Positions 9,660-19,204 are shown, counted from the first letter of the stretch. The stretch is DNA of 64,000 nt from Bacillus sp. NP157 (GCA_018889975.1 CP076546.1:2294001-2358000), one strand, 5' to 3'. The notes: generated by a model from the letters alone, not told the origin. Numbers and translations are program-made.

Positions 9660-10963
9660 GCCGGCGCTCCCATGGCGTCGAGCCGCAGGGTGACCGCCAG
9701 CCGGTGCGCGTCGAGTTGTTCGGCGGCAGCCAGCGTCGCGGCGCAGGGACCGATCGCGCGCAGGCCCTCCGCCGTCGCTTCCTGCACGGTCACCTGCTTC
9801 TGGAAGCTGGCGACCGACACGCCGCTGTAGCTGCGCGCATAGCCGTAGGTCGGCAGCACGTGGTTGCTACCGCTGCAGTAGTCGCCGAGCGATTCGGGCG
9901 TCCACTCGCCGAGGAAGACCGAGCCGGCCGATTCGACGCCGTCGAGCAGCTCGCGCGGCGCAGCGGTCTGGATGATCAGGTGCTCCGGTGCGTAACGGTT
10001 GCTGACGTCGAGCGCCTCGTCGAGGTCGCCGACCTTCACGAGACGGCTTTCGGCAAGCGCTCGCGCAGCCACCGCGGCGCGCGGCAATTCGCGGCGCTGG
10101 CGTTCCACTTCGATCTCGACCGCGTCCAGCAGCGCGGCGGACGGACTGACCAGCAACACCTGGGAGTCGGGGCCGTGCTCGGCCTGCGAGAGCAGGTCGG
10201 CGGCGATGAAACGGGGATTGGCATCGGCGTCGGCGATCACCAGCACTTCGGAAGGGCCCGCCGGCATGTCGATCGCGGCGCCTTCCGGATCGCCGCTGAC
10301 CTGCAGCTTGGCTTCGGTCACCCAGGCATTGCCGGGGCCGAACAGCTTGTCGCAGGGAGGCACGGTGTCGGTGCCGTAGGCCATCGCCGCGATCGCCTGC
10401 GCACCGCCGAGCTTGAACACCGCCTGCACGCCAGTCGCCTTCGCCGCGAACAGCACGGCATCGTCGCATCGTCCGTTGGCCTGGATCGGCGTGGACAACA
10501 CCACCTCGCGGCAGCCGGCGATCGCGGCGGGCACGCCGAGCATGATCGCCGTCGATGGCAGTGGCGCGCCGCCGGCAGGCACGTACAGGCCGACCCGGCG
10601 GATCGGGCGGAGCACGCGTTCGACGCGCACGCCAGGGGCCGTCTCGACACTGACCTCGGTGGGCGCCGCGGCGCGGTGGAAGCGTTCGATGCGACCCGCC
10701 GCTTCGAGGACCGCCGCCTTCAGTTCCGGCGAAAGGCGCGCTTCCGCTTCGGCGAATTCGCGCTCGCTGACCTGCAGGGTGTCGAGCGTCGCGCCGTCGT
10801 AACGTGCGGTGAGCTCGCGCAGGGCGGTGTCGCCACGCGTGCGCACGTCGGCGATGATCGCCTCGACGCCGCTGCGCAGCGAGGCTTCGCGCGACTGCGC
10901 GGGCCGTGCCAGCGCGATCGTTCGCCCCGCTTCGTCGAGGCTGTTCCAGTCGATCCGCTTCAT
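9656..10963 (-). CDS. hisD: Histidinol dehydrogenase
   Basis: This 435-residue protein has the HisD family features: [14 protein letters not shown]-type motif (here [14 protein letters not shown]), [43 protein letters not shown] with zinc-ligand residues, and NRYAPEHLI. It catalyses the last two oxidations to histidine using NAD and zinc. It follows hisG with a 4-base overlap. Confidence 0.96.
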   Translation of the reverse strand: MKRIDWNSLDEAGRTIALARPAQSREASLRSGVEAIIADVRTRGDTALRELTARYDGATLDTLQVSEREFAEAEARLSPELKAAVLEAAGRIERFHRAAAPTEVSVETAPGVRVERVLRPIRRVGLYVPAGGAPLPSTAIMLGVPAAIAGCREVVLSTPIQANGRCDDAVLFAAKATGVQAVFKLGGAQAIAAMAYGTDTVPPCDKLFGPGNAWVTEAKLQVSGDPEGAAIDMPAGPSEVLVIADADANPRFIAADLLSQAEHGPDSQVLLVSPSAALLDAVEIEVERQRRELPRAAVAARALAESRLVKVGDLDEALDVSNRYAPEHLIIQTAAPRELLDGVESAGSVFLGEWTPESLGDYCSGSNHVLPTYGYARSYSGVSVASFQKQVTVQEATAEGLRAIGPCAATLAAAEQLDAHRLAVTLRLDAMGAPA

Positions 10964-11853
10964 GCCAGCATCTTCTCCACCGGCAGCACCAGCATGTCGC
11001 GGGCACCCGCACGTTTCATGTCTTCCAGCTGGCGCCAGCTCACGCTGCCGGCGCAGAGGGCCTGCAGGACCACCTGGTCGGGCTCGCCGTCCACCGCCGT
11101 GAGCGTGGGCACGGGCAAGCCGGGCAGGAGCCGGGTGATCGCCTGCAGCGCGTCGCGCGGCGCCTGCATCAGGATCAGCCGCGAGTCGCGGACCTGGATC
11201 ACGCCGTCGAGGCGGCGCAGCAGCAATTCGGCGATCTCACCGCGCTCGTCGCGCGGCAGTTCGCGGTGCCCGGCGAGCACGGCTTCGCTCTCGACCACGA
11301 TGGCGGCTTCGCGCAACTGATTCGCCACCAGGGTGGCGCCACTGGAGACGAGGTCGCAGATGGCGTCGGCGGTGCCGAGGCGCGGGGCGATCTCCACGGA
11401 GCCTGCGAGGTAGACGACTTTCGCGTCGACCCCGTGCACCCTCAGCCACTCGCCGAGCAGGCCGGGATACGAGGTGGCGATGCTCTGCCCTTCCAGCTGC
11501 GACGGGCCTTCGTAGGCGTCTTCCTGCGGCACGGCGATGGACAGGCGGCAGCTGCCAAAGCCAAGCGAACGCAGCTCGCTGAGGTCGGCGCCGGGCGTCG
11601 GGTTGGAGAGCTGGAATTCGCGCAGGACGTTGCGGCCGACGATGCCGAGATCGCACACCCCGTCGGCGATCAGGCCGGGGATGTCGTCGTCGCGGACCAG
11701 CAGCAGGTCCACCGGCTCGCCCTCGCCGAAGCAGAACAGCTTGTCGCGGCTCTGGCGGAACTTGAGGCCACAGCGCGCCAGCAATTCCTGGGCGGGCTCG
11801 GTGAGCCGGCCGGACTTCTGCATGGCGATGCGCAGGCGGTCGCGTGATTTCAT
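10960..11853 (-). CDS. hisG: ATP phosphoribosyltransferase (long form)
   Basis: This 297-residue protein starts [23 protein letters not shown] and has the PRPP-binding [15 protein letters not shown] segment. The length and the C-terminal regulatory region ([20 protein letters not shown]) mark the long, HisZ-independent hexameric form, which is feedback-inhibited by histidine. It commits ATP and PRPP to histidine synthesis. It is directly preceded by the TrpR-like gene, overlapping it by 4 bases. Confidence 0.96.
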   Translation of the reverse strand: MKSRDRLRIAMQKSGRLTEPAQELLARCGLKFRQSRDKLFCFGEGEPVDLLLVRDDDIPGLIADGVCDLGIVGRNVLREFQLSNPTPGADLSELRSLGFGSCRLSIAVPQEDAYEGPSQLEGQSIATSYPGLLGEWLRVHGVDAKVVYLAGSVEIAPRLGTADAICDLVSSGATLVANQLREAAIVVESEAVLAGHRELPRDERGEIAELLLRRLDGVIQVRDSRLILMQAPRDALQAITRLLPGLPVPTLTAVDGEPDQVVLQALCAGSVSWRQLEDMKRAGARDMLVLPVEKMLA

Positions 11854-12167
11854 GCCGTGGTACCTCGGTTACGACGGGCCGCCGCGGCCATGTAGCCGCC
11901 TGCTCCCTGGTTCAGGTAACGGGCGACGCGCCCGATGGTGGTGATGCTGACCGCGGTGCGCTCGTGGATCTCACGATAGGAGCGGCCCTCGAGCAGGTAC
12001 GGGACCACCCGCCAGCGGTCCACCATCACCTCGATTTCGGCCGGAGTGCAGAGGTCGTGCAGGAACGCACGCATCTCATCCACCGTTGAGAGGCTAGACA
12101 GGGCCTCGCATAGACTGGTCTCAGCCGAATCGGAGGGGGTGTCGGGATCGAGGGAGCGACGCTTCAT
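11850..12167 (-). CDS. TrpR/YerC-family repressor heading the his operon
   Basis: This 105-residue protein has the TrpR-type fold: LCTPAEIEVMVDRWRVVPYLLEGRSYREIHERTAVSITTIGRVARYLNQG, where residues about 60-85 form the helix-turn-helix. Members of the YerC/YecD branch are found as first genes of his operons in Xanthomonadales, where they are thought to respond to amino-acid supply. The last codons overlap hisG. A near-perfect palindrome lies 4-21 bases before the ATG (see the operator entry), so autoregulation of the whole operon is the simplest inference. Confidence 0.88.
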   Translation of the reverse strand: MKRRSLDPDTPSDSAETSLCEALSSLSTVDEMRAFLHDLCTPAEIEVMVDRWRVVPYLLEGRSYREIHERTAVSITTIGRVARYLNQGAGGYMAAAARRNRGTTA

Positions 12168-12170
12168 AAT

Positions 12171-12188
12171 GTACTAACGCGTTAATAC
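12171..12188. promoter_or_regulatory. Probable TrpR-type operator of the his operon
   Basis: The 18-mer GTACTAACGCGTTAATAC is a palindrome with 8 of 9 base pairs matching. It resembles the classic trp operator in its GTACTA...TA-TAC arms but has a different core. It lies immediately before the TrpR-like ATG (12167). On the minus strand TTGCCG and TATTAA, 18 bases apart, could form the promoter, with the -10 inside the palindrome and an almost leaderless mRNA. The binding is inferred. Confidence 0.6.
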
Positions 12189-12331
12189 GATAGTTCATTG
12201 TAAGCCGGCAACTACACCGTGGCAACCACGCCCAGAATTCGACTACAGAAAATTGCGCCTTTCTTCCATATACCGGCGTCGGCACGGTCGCCAAGATGAA
12301 GGCTGTTCCCACGGAGACGCGAGCCGAGCCC

Positions 12332-13126
12332 ATGCTGAGTTCAGTGATCATCGCCGACGACCAACCGGTCGTCATTGCCGGAGTCGAAGCCGTCCTTAAG
12401 AAACATCGTTACGACGTGGTAGCCCGCGTCCACGATACCGACACCCTCCTCCACGCCGTGGAAGAGGCCGAATGTGATGTCGTCATTACTGAATTCTGCT
12501 TGCCCGAAGGCGTGCACCCCGACGGGGTCGCGATGATTCGCAAGATCCGCACGGTGCGGCCGGACATCGGCATCGTCGTCATGACTTCGCTGACCAACAG
12601 CGGCCTGCTGCGTCGCCTGCTCGACATGGGCGTGGCGTCGCTGTTCGACAAACGGAGCAGCATGCGTGACATGCCGCTGGCGGTGCACTCCGCCACCATG
12701 GGCCGCACCTTCCTCAGCCCGGCCATCCGTCGCCTGTTCTACGACACCGATTGCCAGGCGACGCACAGCCCGTTTCCCCGCCGGCTCTCGCCACGCGAGG
12801 TCGAGGTGCTACGCGCTTACGCGCAGGGGCACACGCTGATGGAAATCGGCGCCATGATGACGCGCAGCATCAAGACCATCAGCCGGCAGAAGCGGTCGGC
12901 GATGGCCAAGCTGGGTCTGCAGAACGATGCGCAGTTCTACCAGTACCTGGCGAATGCACGCGCAGGCGTCGTGGACGACTGGGAGATCGACGAAGATGCC
13001 GTCGAGGTGGAGGACGATGACGACGGCGACGAGGCCGACGAGGTCAAGGAGCCACTGGATGAGTCGGTAGCCGCTGCGAAGGCAGCGACCACCTACACCA
13101 TCCTTTGTCCTCGCCCGCCGCCTTAA
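12332..13126 (+). CDS. NarL/RcsB-type response regulator with Glu at the phospho-acceptor position
   Basis: A receiver domain (residues about 1-120 from the ATG at 12332) is followed by a LuxR-type helix-turn-helix (LSPREVEVLRAYAQGHTLMEIGAMMTRSIKTISRQKRSAMAKLGL). The acidic pocket ADDQ is kept, but the strand that normally reads TDxxMPG reads VITEFCLPEG, so the acceptor Asp is Glu54. The tail is acidic (VEVEDDDDGDEADE) and unlike family members. An upstream in-frame ATG at 12296 is possible, but the chosen start places the receiver at its usual position. No kinase is adjacent. The gene converges with the ammonia-lyase, and the two 3' ends overlap by 4 bases. Confidence 0.85.
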   Translation: MLSSVIIADDQPVVIAGVEAVLKKHRYDVVARVHDTDTLLHAVEEAECDVVITEFCLPEGVHPDGVAMIRKIRTVRPDIGIVVMTSLTNSGLLRRLLDMGVASLFDKRSSMRDMPLAVHSATMGRTFLSPAIRRLFYDTDCQATHSPFPRRLSPREVEVLRAYAQGHTLMEIGAMMTRSIKTISRQKRSAMAKLGLQNDAQFYQYLANARAGVVDDWEIDEDAVEVEDDDDGDEADEVKEPLDESVAAAKAATTYTILCPRPPP

Positions 13127-15015
13127 GCGCGGTCGGCGACCAGGCGGCCCGATGCCACCAGGTCGCACACGGCACGCACGTCACCATCCATGGGACGGTC
13201 GCGCTGCATGAAGGCTACATGCGCACGCAGCGCGGCCAGGGCCTCGCGCACGGCCACGCCACCGTGGAAGTCCTCGGCGCTGGCCAGCGCACCCATCAGG
13301 GCCCGCACTTCCTGTTCGAAGCGCGGGTAATGGGGCGAGTCGGCACGCGGGGCGCCGGCGATCTTCGACGCCAGCGCTTCCCAATCGCCGCGCAGCGCGA
13401 GGGCACGTGCCGCGTTGAGCATGTCCTGGCGGTATTCCAGGGCCTGCGCAGCGGTGTACAGCTCCATGGCCAGCACATGGCCCAGGTCCTCGGTCATCTC
13501 GAGCACGTGGCGTGCTTCGTTCGCGCCCATGGACACATGGTCTTCCGCGTTTGCGCTGGTCGGCACCGAATACACCGAGGCAGGGTGCGCACGCGTGGCA
13601 AGGTCGTTGACCAGCGCGGCAGCGGTGTACTGCACGATCATGAAACCCGAGTCGGTCGCGTCTTCGTTACCGATCAGGAACGCCGGCAAGCCGTCGTTGT
13701 TGGCCGGGTCGACCAGCTTGGCGGTGCGGCGCTCCGAGATGGACGCGAGCACCGGGATGGCGGCCTTTACGTAGCTCATGGCCAGGGCCAGCGGCATGCC
13801 ATGGAAGTGGCCGGCCGAGATCACCTGGTCTTCGATCACGGCCGCTTCGGCGTCCGGGAACACCAGCGGGTTGTCCGTCACGGCGTTGAGTTCGACGTCG
13901 AACACGCGGCACGCCTGGTCCCACGCGTCGCGCACGGCGCCATGCACCTGCGGTGCACAGCGCAGGCAATACGCATCCTGCGGCTGGTGCTTCTTGCCGC
14001 CCTTGAACGGGAGGAAGCGCGAATAGAACGCTTCCTTGCCATGGCGCTGGGTCGCCGGGACCCAGTCCCAGCCGATGTCGAAACGGTAGGCCTGTTCCGC
14101 CGGGTCCGCCCACGAATCGGACAGCCAGGGACGGAAGCGCGGCACCATGTGGTACGGGATATCGGCGAGGGTGGAGCCCTCGAGCAGCCGGCGGAATTCG
14201 GTGGCCGCGGCGACCTGGCCCGGGTGCGGACGTAGCGCATGCACTTCGGGCGCGTAGGCGCCGGTGCGGCCGGCAAAGGCGTCCAGCGTCATCGCCAGCG
14301 CGAGGTCGGCGGTCCGGATCAGGGTATCCAGCGTATCCAGCGCGAGCACGCCGGTCGCAAGCATCTGCGTCGTGCCGTTGTTCAGCGCGAGGCCTTCCTT
14401 GAAGGACAGGCGGATCGGCGCCAGGCCGGCACGCTTCAGCGCCTCGGCACCGGTGACGCGCTCACCTTCGTAGAACGCTTCGCCACCACCGAGCAGCACG
14501 ATCGCCAGGTGCGACAGCGGCGCGAGGTCGCCGCTCGCGCCCACCGAGCCCTTCTCGGGGATGACCGGGATCACGCCGCGATTGAGCAGCTCGGCCAGCG
14601 CACGCAGGGTCTCGACGCGAATGCCCGAGTGACCGCGCATCAGGGTGTTCACGCGGATGGCGAGCATCGCGCGGACCACGTCCACGGCAAACGGCTTACC
14701 CACGCACACGGCGTGGGTGATGATCAGGTTGTGCTGCAGCTCTTCCATCAGCGTGCCGTCGCGCGGCTCGGGGTTGCCGCCCGGCAGCTCGTCGCGCACG
14801 CGATGCGCGCCGAGCAACTTGTCGGCATTGCTGCCGAAGCCGGTGGTCACGCCATAGATCGGCTCACCGCCGCCGACCTTCTCGGCGAGGAAATCCGCGG
14901 CGCGCTTCACCTTCAGCAGCTGCGTTTCGTCGAGCGTGATGGACGCGCCCTGGCGGGCGATGGCGGCGACCTGCGCGCGGGTGAGGCTGCGGCCGTCGAG
15001 AAGAATGCTGGTCAT
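13123..15015 (-). CDS. Histidine/aromatic amino acid ammonia-lyase with a large internal insertion
   Basis: The protein has the MIO-forming triad Ala160-Ser161-Gly162 in GSVGASGDLAPLSH, the catalytic Tyr loop YGVTTGFG (Tyr54), and His101 in the NLIITHAV substrate-selectivity segment, which favours histidine. Later family motifs such as NAVTDNPLVF are intact. At 630 residues it is about 115 longer than typical HutH. Much of the excess lies around residues 283-365 (SDSWADPAEQAYRFDIGWDW... QDAYCLRCAPQVHG). No hutU, hutI or hutG is adjacent. It follows hisS by 24 bases, probably as one transcript. Whether it degrades histidine or makes an aryl precursor cannot be decided here. Confidence 0.85.
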   Translation of the reverse strand: MTSILLDGRSLTRAQVAAIARQGASITLDETQLLKVKRAADFLAEKVGGGEPIYGVTTGFGSNADKLLGAHRVRDELPGGNPEPRDGTLMEELQHNLIITHAVCVGKPFAVDVVRAMLAIRVNTLMRGHSGIRVETLRALAELLNRGVIPVIPEKGSVGASGDLAPLSHLAIVLLGGGEAFYEGERVTGAEALKRAGLAPIRLSFKEGLALNNGTTQMLATGVLALDTLDTLIRTADLALAMTLDAFAGRTGAYAPEVHALRPHPGQVAAATEFRRLLEGSTLADIPYHMVPRFRPWLSDSWADPAEQAYRFDIGWDWVPATQRHGKEAFYSRFLPFKGGKKHQPQDAYCLRCAPQVHGAVRDAWDQACRVFDVELNAVTDNPLVFPDAEAAVIEDQVISAGHFHGMPLALAMSYVKAAIPVLASISERRTAKLVDPANNDGLPAFLIGNEDATDSGFMIVQYTAAALVNDLATRAHPASVYSVPTSANAEDHVSMGANEARHVLEMTEDLGHVLAMELYTAAQALEYRQDMLNAARALALRGDWEALASKIAGAPRADSPHYPRFEQEVRALMGALASAEDFHGGVAVREALAALRAHVAFMQRDRPMDGDVRAVCDLVASGRLVADRA

Positions 15016-15039
15016 GGCGAACTACCGTAAAAGAGAGCG

Positions 15040-16428
15040 TCAGCGGCCGATTTCGGCCTGGGCAAGCTCAACGCGAAGGGTCTTGACGAGGTCTTCGCGC
15101 GACACTTCGAACTGATCTTCGCGGCGAAGATCCTTCACCGTCACCACGCCCTTGGCGATTTCGTCTTCGCCCAGCACCAGCACGAAGCGGATGCCGGCGC
15201 GGTCGGCGTACTTGAACTGCTTACCGAGCTTGCCGCCTTCGAGGACGACCTCGGTGGCGATGCCCGCGGTGCGCAGCTCGTTGGCCACGGCGAGGTAGGC
15301 CGGAAGCTGTGCCGCATCCATCTGGGTCACCAGCACGTCCACGGTGCTCTGCGCGGTCGAGACCAGGCCCGCGTCGCGCAGCTGCCAGTACAGACGGGTG
15401 AGGCCGATGGAGATACCGACGCCGGGCAGGTGCGACTTGGTGTACTGGCCGGCGAGGTTCTCGTAGCGGCCGCCCGAGCAGATCGAGCCGATCCCCGGGT
15501 GGTCGTTGAGCGTGGTTTCGTACACGGTGCCCGTGTAGTAATCCAGGCCGCGCGCGATCGACAGGTTGAGCGCGAAGTGCGTCTCGGGCACGCCGAAGTC
15601 GCGGATCATCGCCAGCACTTCCTTCAGCTCCGCCCTGCCCTGCTCGAAGGTCTCCGAACCGGAGCCCAGCGCATCGAGCTTCGCGAACGCGTCGTCCACC
15701 GAGGTGGAACGCACCTGCACGAAGTCGAGGATCTTGCCGGCGACCTCGTCGGTGAGGCCAAAGGCCTCGCCGGTTAGGGTATCGCGCACGTACTGCGGGC
15801 CACGCTTGTCGAGCTTGTCCACCTCGCGCAGCACGAGCATCTGCTGCTCCGCGTCGGCCACGCCCAGGTTCTCGAAGTAGCCGCGCATCAGCTTGCGGTT
15901 ATTGAGCTGGATGGTGAACGCGCCGATGTTCAGTTCGCGGAACACGCTGTAGATGACGGCCGGGATCTCGGCGTCGTAGCGGACCGACAACGAATCCTTG
16001 CCGATCACGTCGATGTCGCACTGGTAGAACTCGCGGAAGCGGCCACGCTGGGCGCGTTCGCCGCGGTAGACGCGCTGCATCTGGTAGCGGCGGAACGGGA
16101 AGCTGAGGTCGTGCTCGTGCTCGGCGACGTAGCGGGCGAGCGGCACCGTCAGGTCGAAGCGCAGGGCCAGCTCGGGTACGCCCGCGGCATCCTTGTCGGC
16201 GGCGTTGAGCGCACCGGTGGATTGCACGAAGTACACCTGGCGCTCGGTCTCGCCACCGGTCTTGGTGAGCAGGACGTCGCTATGCTCGATCACCGGCGTT
16301 TCGATGGGCAGGAAACCGAACCGCTCGTAGTTACGGCGGATGGTGTCCAGCATGCGCTGGAAGGCGATCTGATCGAGCGGCAGGAGCTCGAGGACACCAG
16401 GCATCGTGCGGGCCGGGGTGAGTGCCAT
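15040..16428 (-). CDS. hisS: Histidyl-tRNA synthetase
   Basis: This 462-residue class II synthetase has motif 2 [30 protein letters not shown], the histidine-binding [13 protein letters not shown], and the ATP-site motif 3 [12 protein letters not shown]. The C-terminal anticodon-binding domain ([24 protein letters not shown]...) is present. A good ribosome-binding site (AGAGGA) precedes the ATG. It charges tRNA-His in the cytoplasm. It heads a likely two-gene transcript with the ammonia-lyase, a suggestive histidine link. Confidence 0.97.
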   Translation of the reverse strand: MALTPARTMPGVLELLPLDQIAFQRMLDTIRRNYERFGFLPIETPVIEHSDVLLTKTGGETERQVYFVQSTGALNAADKDAAGVPELALRFDLTVPLARYVAEHEHDLSFPFRRYQMQRVYRGERAQRGRFREFYQCDIDVIGKDSLSVRYDAEIPAVIYSVFRELNIGAFTIQLNNRKLMRGYFENLGVADAEQQMLVLREVDKLDKRGPQYVRDTLTGEAFGLTDEVAGKILDFVQVRSTSVDDAFAKLDALGSGSETFEQGRAELKEVLAMIRDFGVPETHFALNLSIARGLDYYTGTVYETTLNDHPGIGSICSGGRYENLAGQYTKSHLPGVGISIGLTRLYWQLRDAGLVSTAQSTVDVLVTQMDAAQLPAYLAVANELRTAGIATEVVLEGGKLGKQFKYADRAGIRFVLVLGEDEIAKGVVTVKDLRREDQFEVSREDLVKTLRVELAQAEIGR

Positions 16429-16536
16429 GCAATTCCTCTTCGGGCTGTACGTGGGGCGCCATGCGGCAGCCCCATAGAGTAACAGATGGCCATGGACGGC
16501 CCTGCGCGGCCCGTGTGAAAAATTTGCGCGGACCTG

Positions 16537-16565
16537 TTGCTAACTGCCCCGGTCATGGCTAATAT
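16537..16565 (+). promoter_or_regulatory. Promoter of tRNA-Pro
   Basis: TTGCTA at 16537-16542 and TAATAT at 16560-16565 are separated by exactly 17 bases, a good sigma-70 layout. The expected start is about 7 bases before the mature tRNA 5' end. Confidence 0.75.
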
Positions 16566-16578
16566 ACGCGGCTCCCGT

Positions 16579-16655
<77 letters not shown>

Positions 16656-16687
16656 ATATTCAAGTAGTTACGTCGCTTGACGATGAA

Positions 16688-16715
16688 AGGCCCGCCCTCA
16701 AAGCGGGCCTCTTTT
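16688..16715 (+). terminator. Intrinsic terminator after tRNA-Pro
   Basis: An 8-bp GC-rich stem AGGCCCGC/GCGGGCCT with a 7-base loop is followed by CTTTT. It lies 32 bases past the tRNA. Confidence 0.85.
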
Positions 16716-16792
16716 CGTTCTGGGGTCGGGGAATTCCTCGGGGGTTATCGTGGGGATGCCTTCCCGATGGCGACGGTACCCGTTTCGTCGTA

Positions 16793-17590
16793 TCAATCAG
16801 CTACGACGGCGGGGGCCGGAAAAAACGTAACGGCACTACCGCTGACGACTACCCCCGGGACATCGGCGCAGCCCGCGACAAGTGCCCGGAACCCGCTGGC
16901 GTATCGCAAAGGATCCGTCCGCCACCGTGACACCGCAGGGACGCAAAGCCAGTCGATGTCCGAGTAGTAGACCGGGCCAGACCCGAACCCCGGATCCGCC
17001 AGGCCGTCGATTCCGACAGCCCCCTCAAGGAAGTGCGACCATTCGTCGTACACGGATCGCCCTCCCCGATATTTCACGCAAACGTCGAGCGCCACATCAG
17101 AGGCAGGTCCTGCGTTCACGAGTGCACGCAGGAATGATCTCGTAGCGGCAATGTTCAATGAGCGAGCGTCGCTTGCTGCCACGTCAGAAACTTCCTTCGC
17201 GTGACATTCGAGCCTCAGGCCGAGCCCGAGAGCACCCAGCTCACTGATCAGCGCTGGCGGAAACGCTACGCACGCATCGAAGACAGGGCCAACATCGATG
17301 GCTACCTCCGCGGTGTCGCTCAGGCCTGCAAATCCTCGCAAGACGTCGCGATGACCGGACAATTCATGTAGTGCTTTCTCCAAGGCGTCCGCCGGCGTGA
17401 CATTCCCGCCTTGGAAAACGTCGAAAACCACAAACGAGTCCTTCCGGAATCCCGCCATGTGTTTCCCGTCAGAGCTAAAGCGGTGATCGCCCGGACCCCA
17501 ACGGAAACTAGGTCGACGCCCCAGGGCCAACTCGACATCGTCGACGGTCAGACGCGTACTTTTCAGGCGGAGGCTGGTCGTAACGATCAT
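16793..17590 (-). CDS. DUF4279-like protein, C-terminal half unrecognised
   Basis: From the ATG at 17590 the protein is 265 residues. Residues 1-130 (TTSLRLKSTRLTVDDVELAL...FRKDSFVVFDVF...LRLECHAK) resemble the DUF4279 fold, a small alpha/beta protein common in immunity-type clusters. Its pattern of an early strand, 'VDDVELALGRRP', a Trp-Gly and a late strand also appears in the gene at 19695. Residues 131-265 are unrecognised. The last 50 lose normal composition (Ala/Val/Gly-rich), so a frameshift near 16950 or an extended tail are both possible. The frame is open upstream to 17764, but that part has no coding character. It is the last gene of the minus-strand block. Confidence 0.55.
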   Translation of the reverse strand: MIVTTSLRLKSTRLTVDDVELALGRRPSFRWGPGDHRFSSDGKHMAGFRKDSFVVFDVFQGGNVTPADALEKALHELSGHRDVLRGFAGLSDTAEVAIDVGPVFDACVAFPPALISELGALGLGLRLECHAKEVSDVAASDARSLNIAATRSFLRALVNAGPASDVALDVCVKYRGGRSVYDEWSHFLEGAVGIDGLADPGFGSGPVYYSDIDWLCVPAVSRWRTDPLRYASGFRALVAGCADVPGVVVSGSAVTFFPAPAVVAD

Positions 17591-17705
17591 TGATGCGATC
17601 CTAAGTTTTCCGAGCCGGACACCAGGTGCAACTGGCGGATTCTCGTGACGCATCCCTTCCAGAAATACATTCCGAATGCGCCACTGATGAACACGAGTAG
17701 GGTTG

Positions 17706-18173
17706 TCAGGACATCGCCAAGCTGAACCTGCACGCGACATACGGAACAAGGATATGGGTCGCAACCAGCTCCCCGGCGTCGAACGGTTTCACTCTGCGCA
17801 TGGCAAATTCCAGCTCGAGTTCACCATAGCGGTCGAAGTCAAACAGCTCCTCAAATGCAAGCTCCTCTCGCACGATGGACGGTATCGGCCTGGTATCGAG
17901 CCACTGAAAGTACCCATTAACGTGGGCACCCGGCATGCACTCGGTATTTTCAGGGACGGAGACGGATATGGCGACATTGCAGTCGCCACGCGCGCCCGGT
18001 GGGGCATGCCCTTCCAGGACCAGCCCGGTGAAAAGGAGCTTGTCAATCTGCTCAAACTGGTCAAGCGGACCGCAGTGATAAAGCGAACGGAGCCGTCGCC
18101 TGAACTGCTCGTTCCAGAGAGACGTCAGCGAGGCACGGTAATCGGACATTCTATCGGTGATGTCGGTGGTCAT
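17706..18173 (-). CDS. Unknown cytoplasmic protein of the low-GC block
   Basis: This 155-residue protein has no signal peptide or membrane segment. It opens with a basic helical part (SLTSLWNEQFRRRLRSLY) and then a beta-rich body (CNVAISVSVPENTECMPGAHVNGYFQWLDTRP) and an acidic EELAFEELFDFDRYGELELEFAMRRVKPF segment. Its ATG overlaps the stop of the upstream gene by 4 bases, so the two are co-translated. I do not recognise the family. The setting suggests an immunity or toxin-related role only by association. Confidence 0.7.
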   Translation of the reverse strand: MTTDITDRMSDYRASLTSLWNEQFRRRLRSLYHCGPLDQFEQIDKLLFTGLVLEGHAPPGARGDCNVAISVSVPENTECMPGAHVNGYFQWLDTRPIPSIVREELAFEELFDFDRYGELELEFAMRRVKPFDAGELVATHILVPYVACRFSLAMS

Positions 18174-18658
18174 CGTCTTAACAGCTTTTCGAGTGCCCTG
18201 AGATCAGCTTCGGCGATGTCCGTGCGACGACGCAGCACGTCTACGCCCAACGCAATTCCTTCGAACCCTTGCCTCGTTGCATTCATCGCTACGGCTGAAA
18301 AGAACCTGGCAGAAAGCGTTGCCGAAAACCGTGTAGCGATAAAATCCGACACGACCCAACTCACGTCATGAGTCACTATTGAGTGGAAGGCCTCGCCCAT
18401 CGCCGAGTATAACTTCCGCATGTGCGTCGGTGAAAACCTTGTGGCCTCATGTAACGCGTTTGAAAGAAACACATCAAAGTGCTTCTTGTTAAGCAATTCA
18501 GGAAAGGAAATAGCCTCGATCAACAGATCGAGACATTCGTCAGGTGTGACGGCTGGCCCCAAAGACACCTGCTCATAGAGTCCAACCAGCCTGTACATAT
18601 CATCTTGAGACACCGCTCTTCGGATGTCGCCAATGGTGGGTAGCATCTCGCGCCTCAC
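18170..18658 (-). CDS. Unknown all-helical protein of the low-GC block
   Basis: This 162-residue protein is predicted to be almost entirely helical (RRAVSQDDMYRLVGLYEQV..., ECLDLLIEAISFPELLNK..., HMRKLYSAMGEAFHSIV...). It looks like a short repeat or armadillo-type immunity protein, but no family is recognised. It has no signal peptide. It overlaps the downstream gene by 4 bases. Its own ATG overlaps the TGA of a short open frame reaching back toward the ankyrin gene (18655-18790), which might be a relic or a coupling frame. Confidence 0.7.
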   Translation of the reverse strand: MRREMLPTIGDIRRAVSQDDMYRLVGLYEQVSLGPAVTPDECLDLLIEAISFPELLNKKHFDVFLSNALHEATRFSPTHMRKLYSAMGEAFHSIVTHDVSWVVSDFIATRFSATLSARFFSAVAMNATRQGFEGIALGVDVLRRRTDIAEADLRALEKLLRR

Positions 18659-18790
18659 GGGATCGGTGCCAAGTTCCTGGGAGTGAAAAGCCGACTGAGC
18701 TCGCTCATTGGCCAGTATGCCGCAGTGAGAGCAACCGCCTTGATCGCCATGTCGTCGTTCGGCTCCTTCTGTGATGCACCGACTTCCGCT

Positions 18791-19204
18791 TCAGCCACCG
18801 GGATTGCGCAGCAGCGCCTCCAGGCGAACCAAGAACCCGGAGTGACCACACAGTCGCGCTACGTCCGCCGGTGTCTCGCCGAATTCGTTCTTCTCGCCTG
18901 TTTTTGCCCCGTGGCCAACAAGCATTTCAGCAATCTGCCAGTGACCTTCCAACGCCGTGTAGTGGAGCGGCGTATATCCAAGATCCCCACGCGCGTTGAT
19001 GTTCGCAACTAGATTGATGAGAGCAGCCACTTGGGCGAGATCGCTCGACCTTGAGGCGATATGCAACGGAAAATCGTCGACAGCCCCGGGCTGGTTAACG
19101 TCCAGAAGATCGATGCCCAAGTAGTCTAGATGGGCCCGGTATCGGTCAAGGACCTCGGTCACCGTCAAGGCGTTTGTCCGTGCCTTTCCGTTTGTGGCCG
19201 TCAT
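18791..19204 (-). CDS. Ankyrin repeat protein
   Basis: This 137-residue protein has about two and a half ankyrin repeats: DFPLHIASRSSDLAQVAALINLVANINARGD, LGYTPLHYTALEGHWQIAEMLVGHGAKTGEKNE and FGETPADVARLCGHSGFLVRLEALL. Small free-standing ankyrin proteins in such clusters often bind and block a partner toxin, but no toxin is visible here. Its ATG overlaps the stop of the DUF6714-like gene by 4 bases. Confidence 0.85.
   Translation of the reverse strand: MTATNGKARTNALTVTEVLDRYRAHLDYLGIDLLDVNQPGAVDDFPLHIASRSSDLAQVAALINLVANINARGDLGYTPLHYTALEGHWQIAEMLVGHGAKTGEKNEFGETPADVARLCGHSGFLVRLEALLRNPGG

Noticed and set aside
18655-18849. A 64-codon minus-strand frame between the ankyrin and the helical-protein genes
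   Set aside because: It overlaps the ankyrin gene, has no clear start or family, and may only reflect a coupling overlap or a decayed segment.
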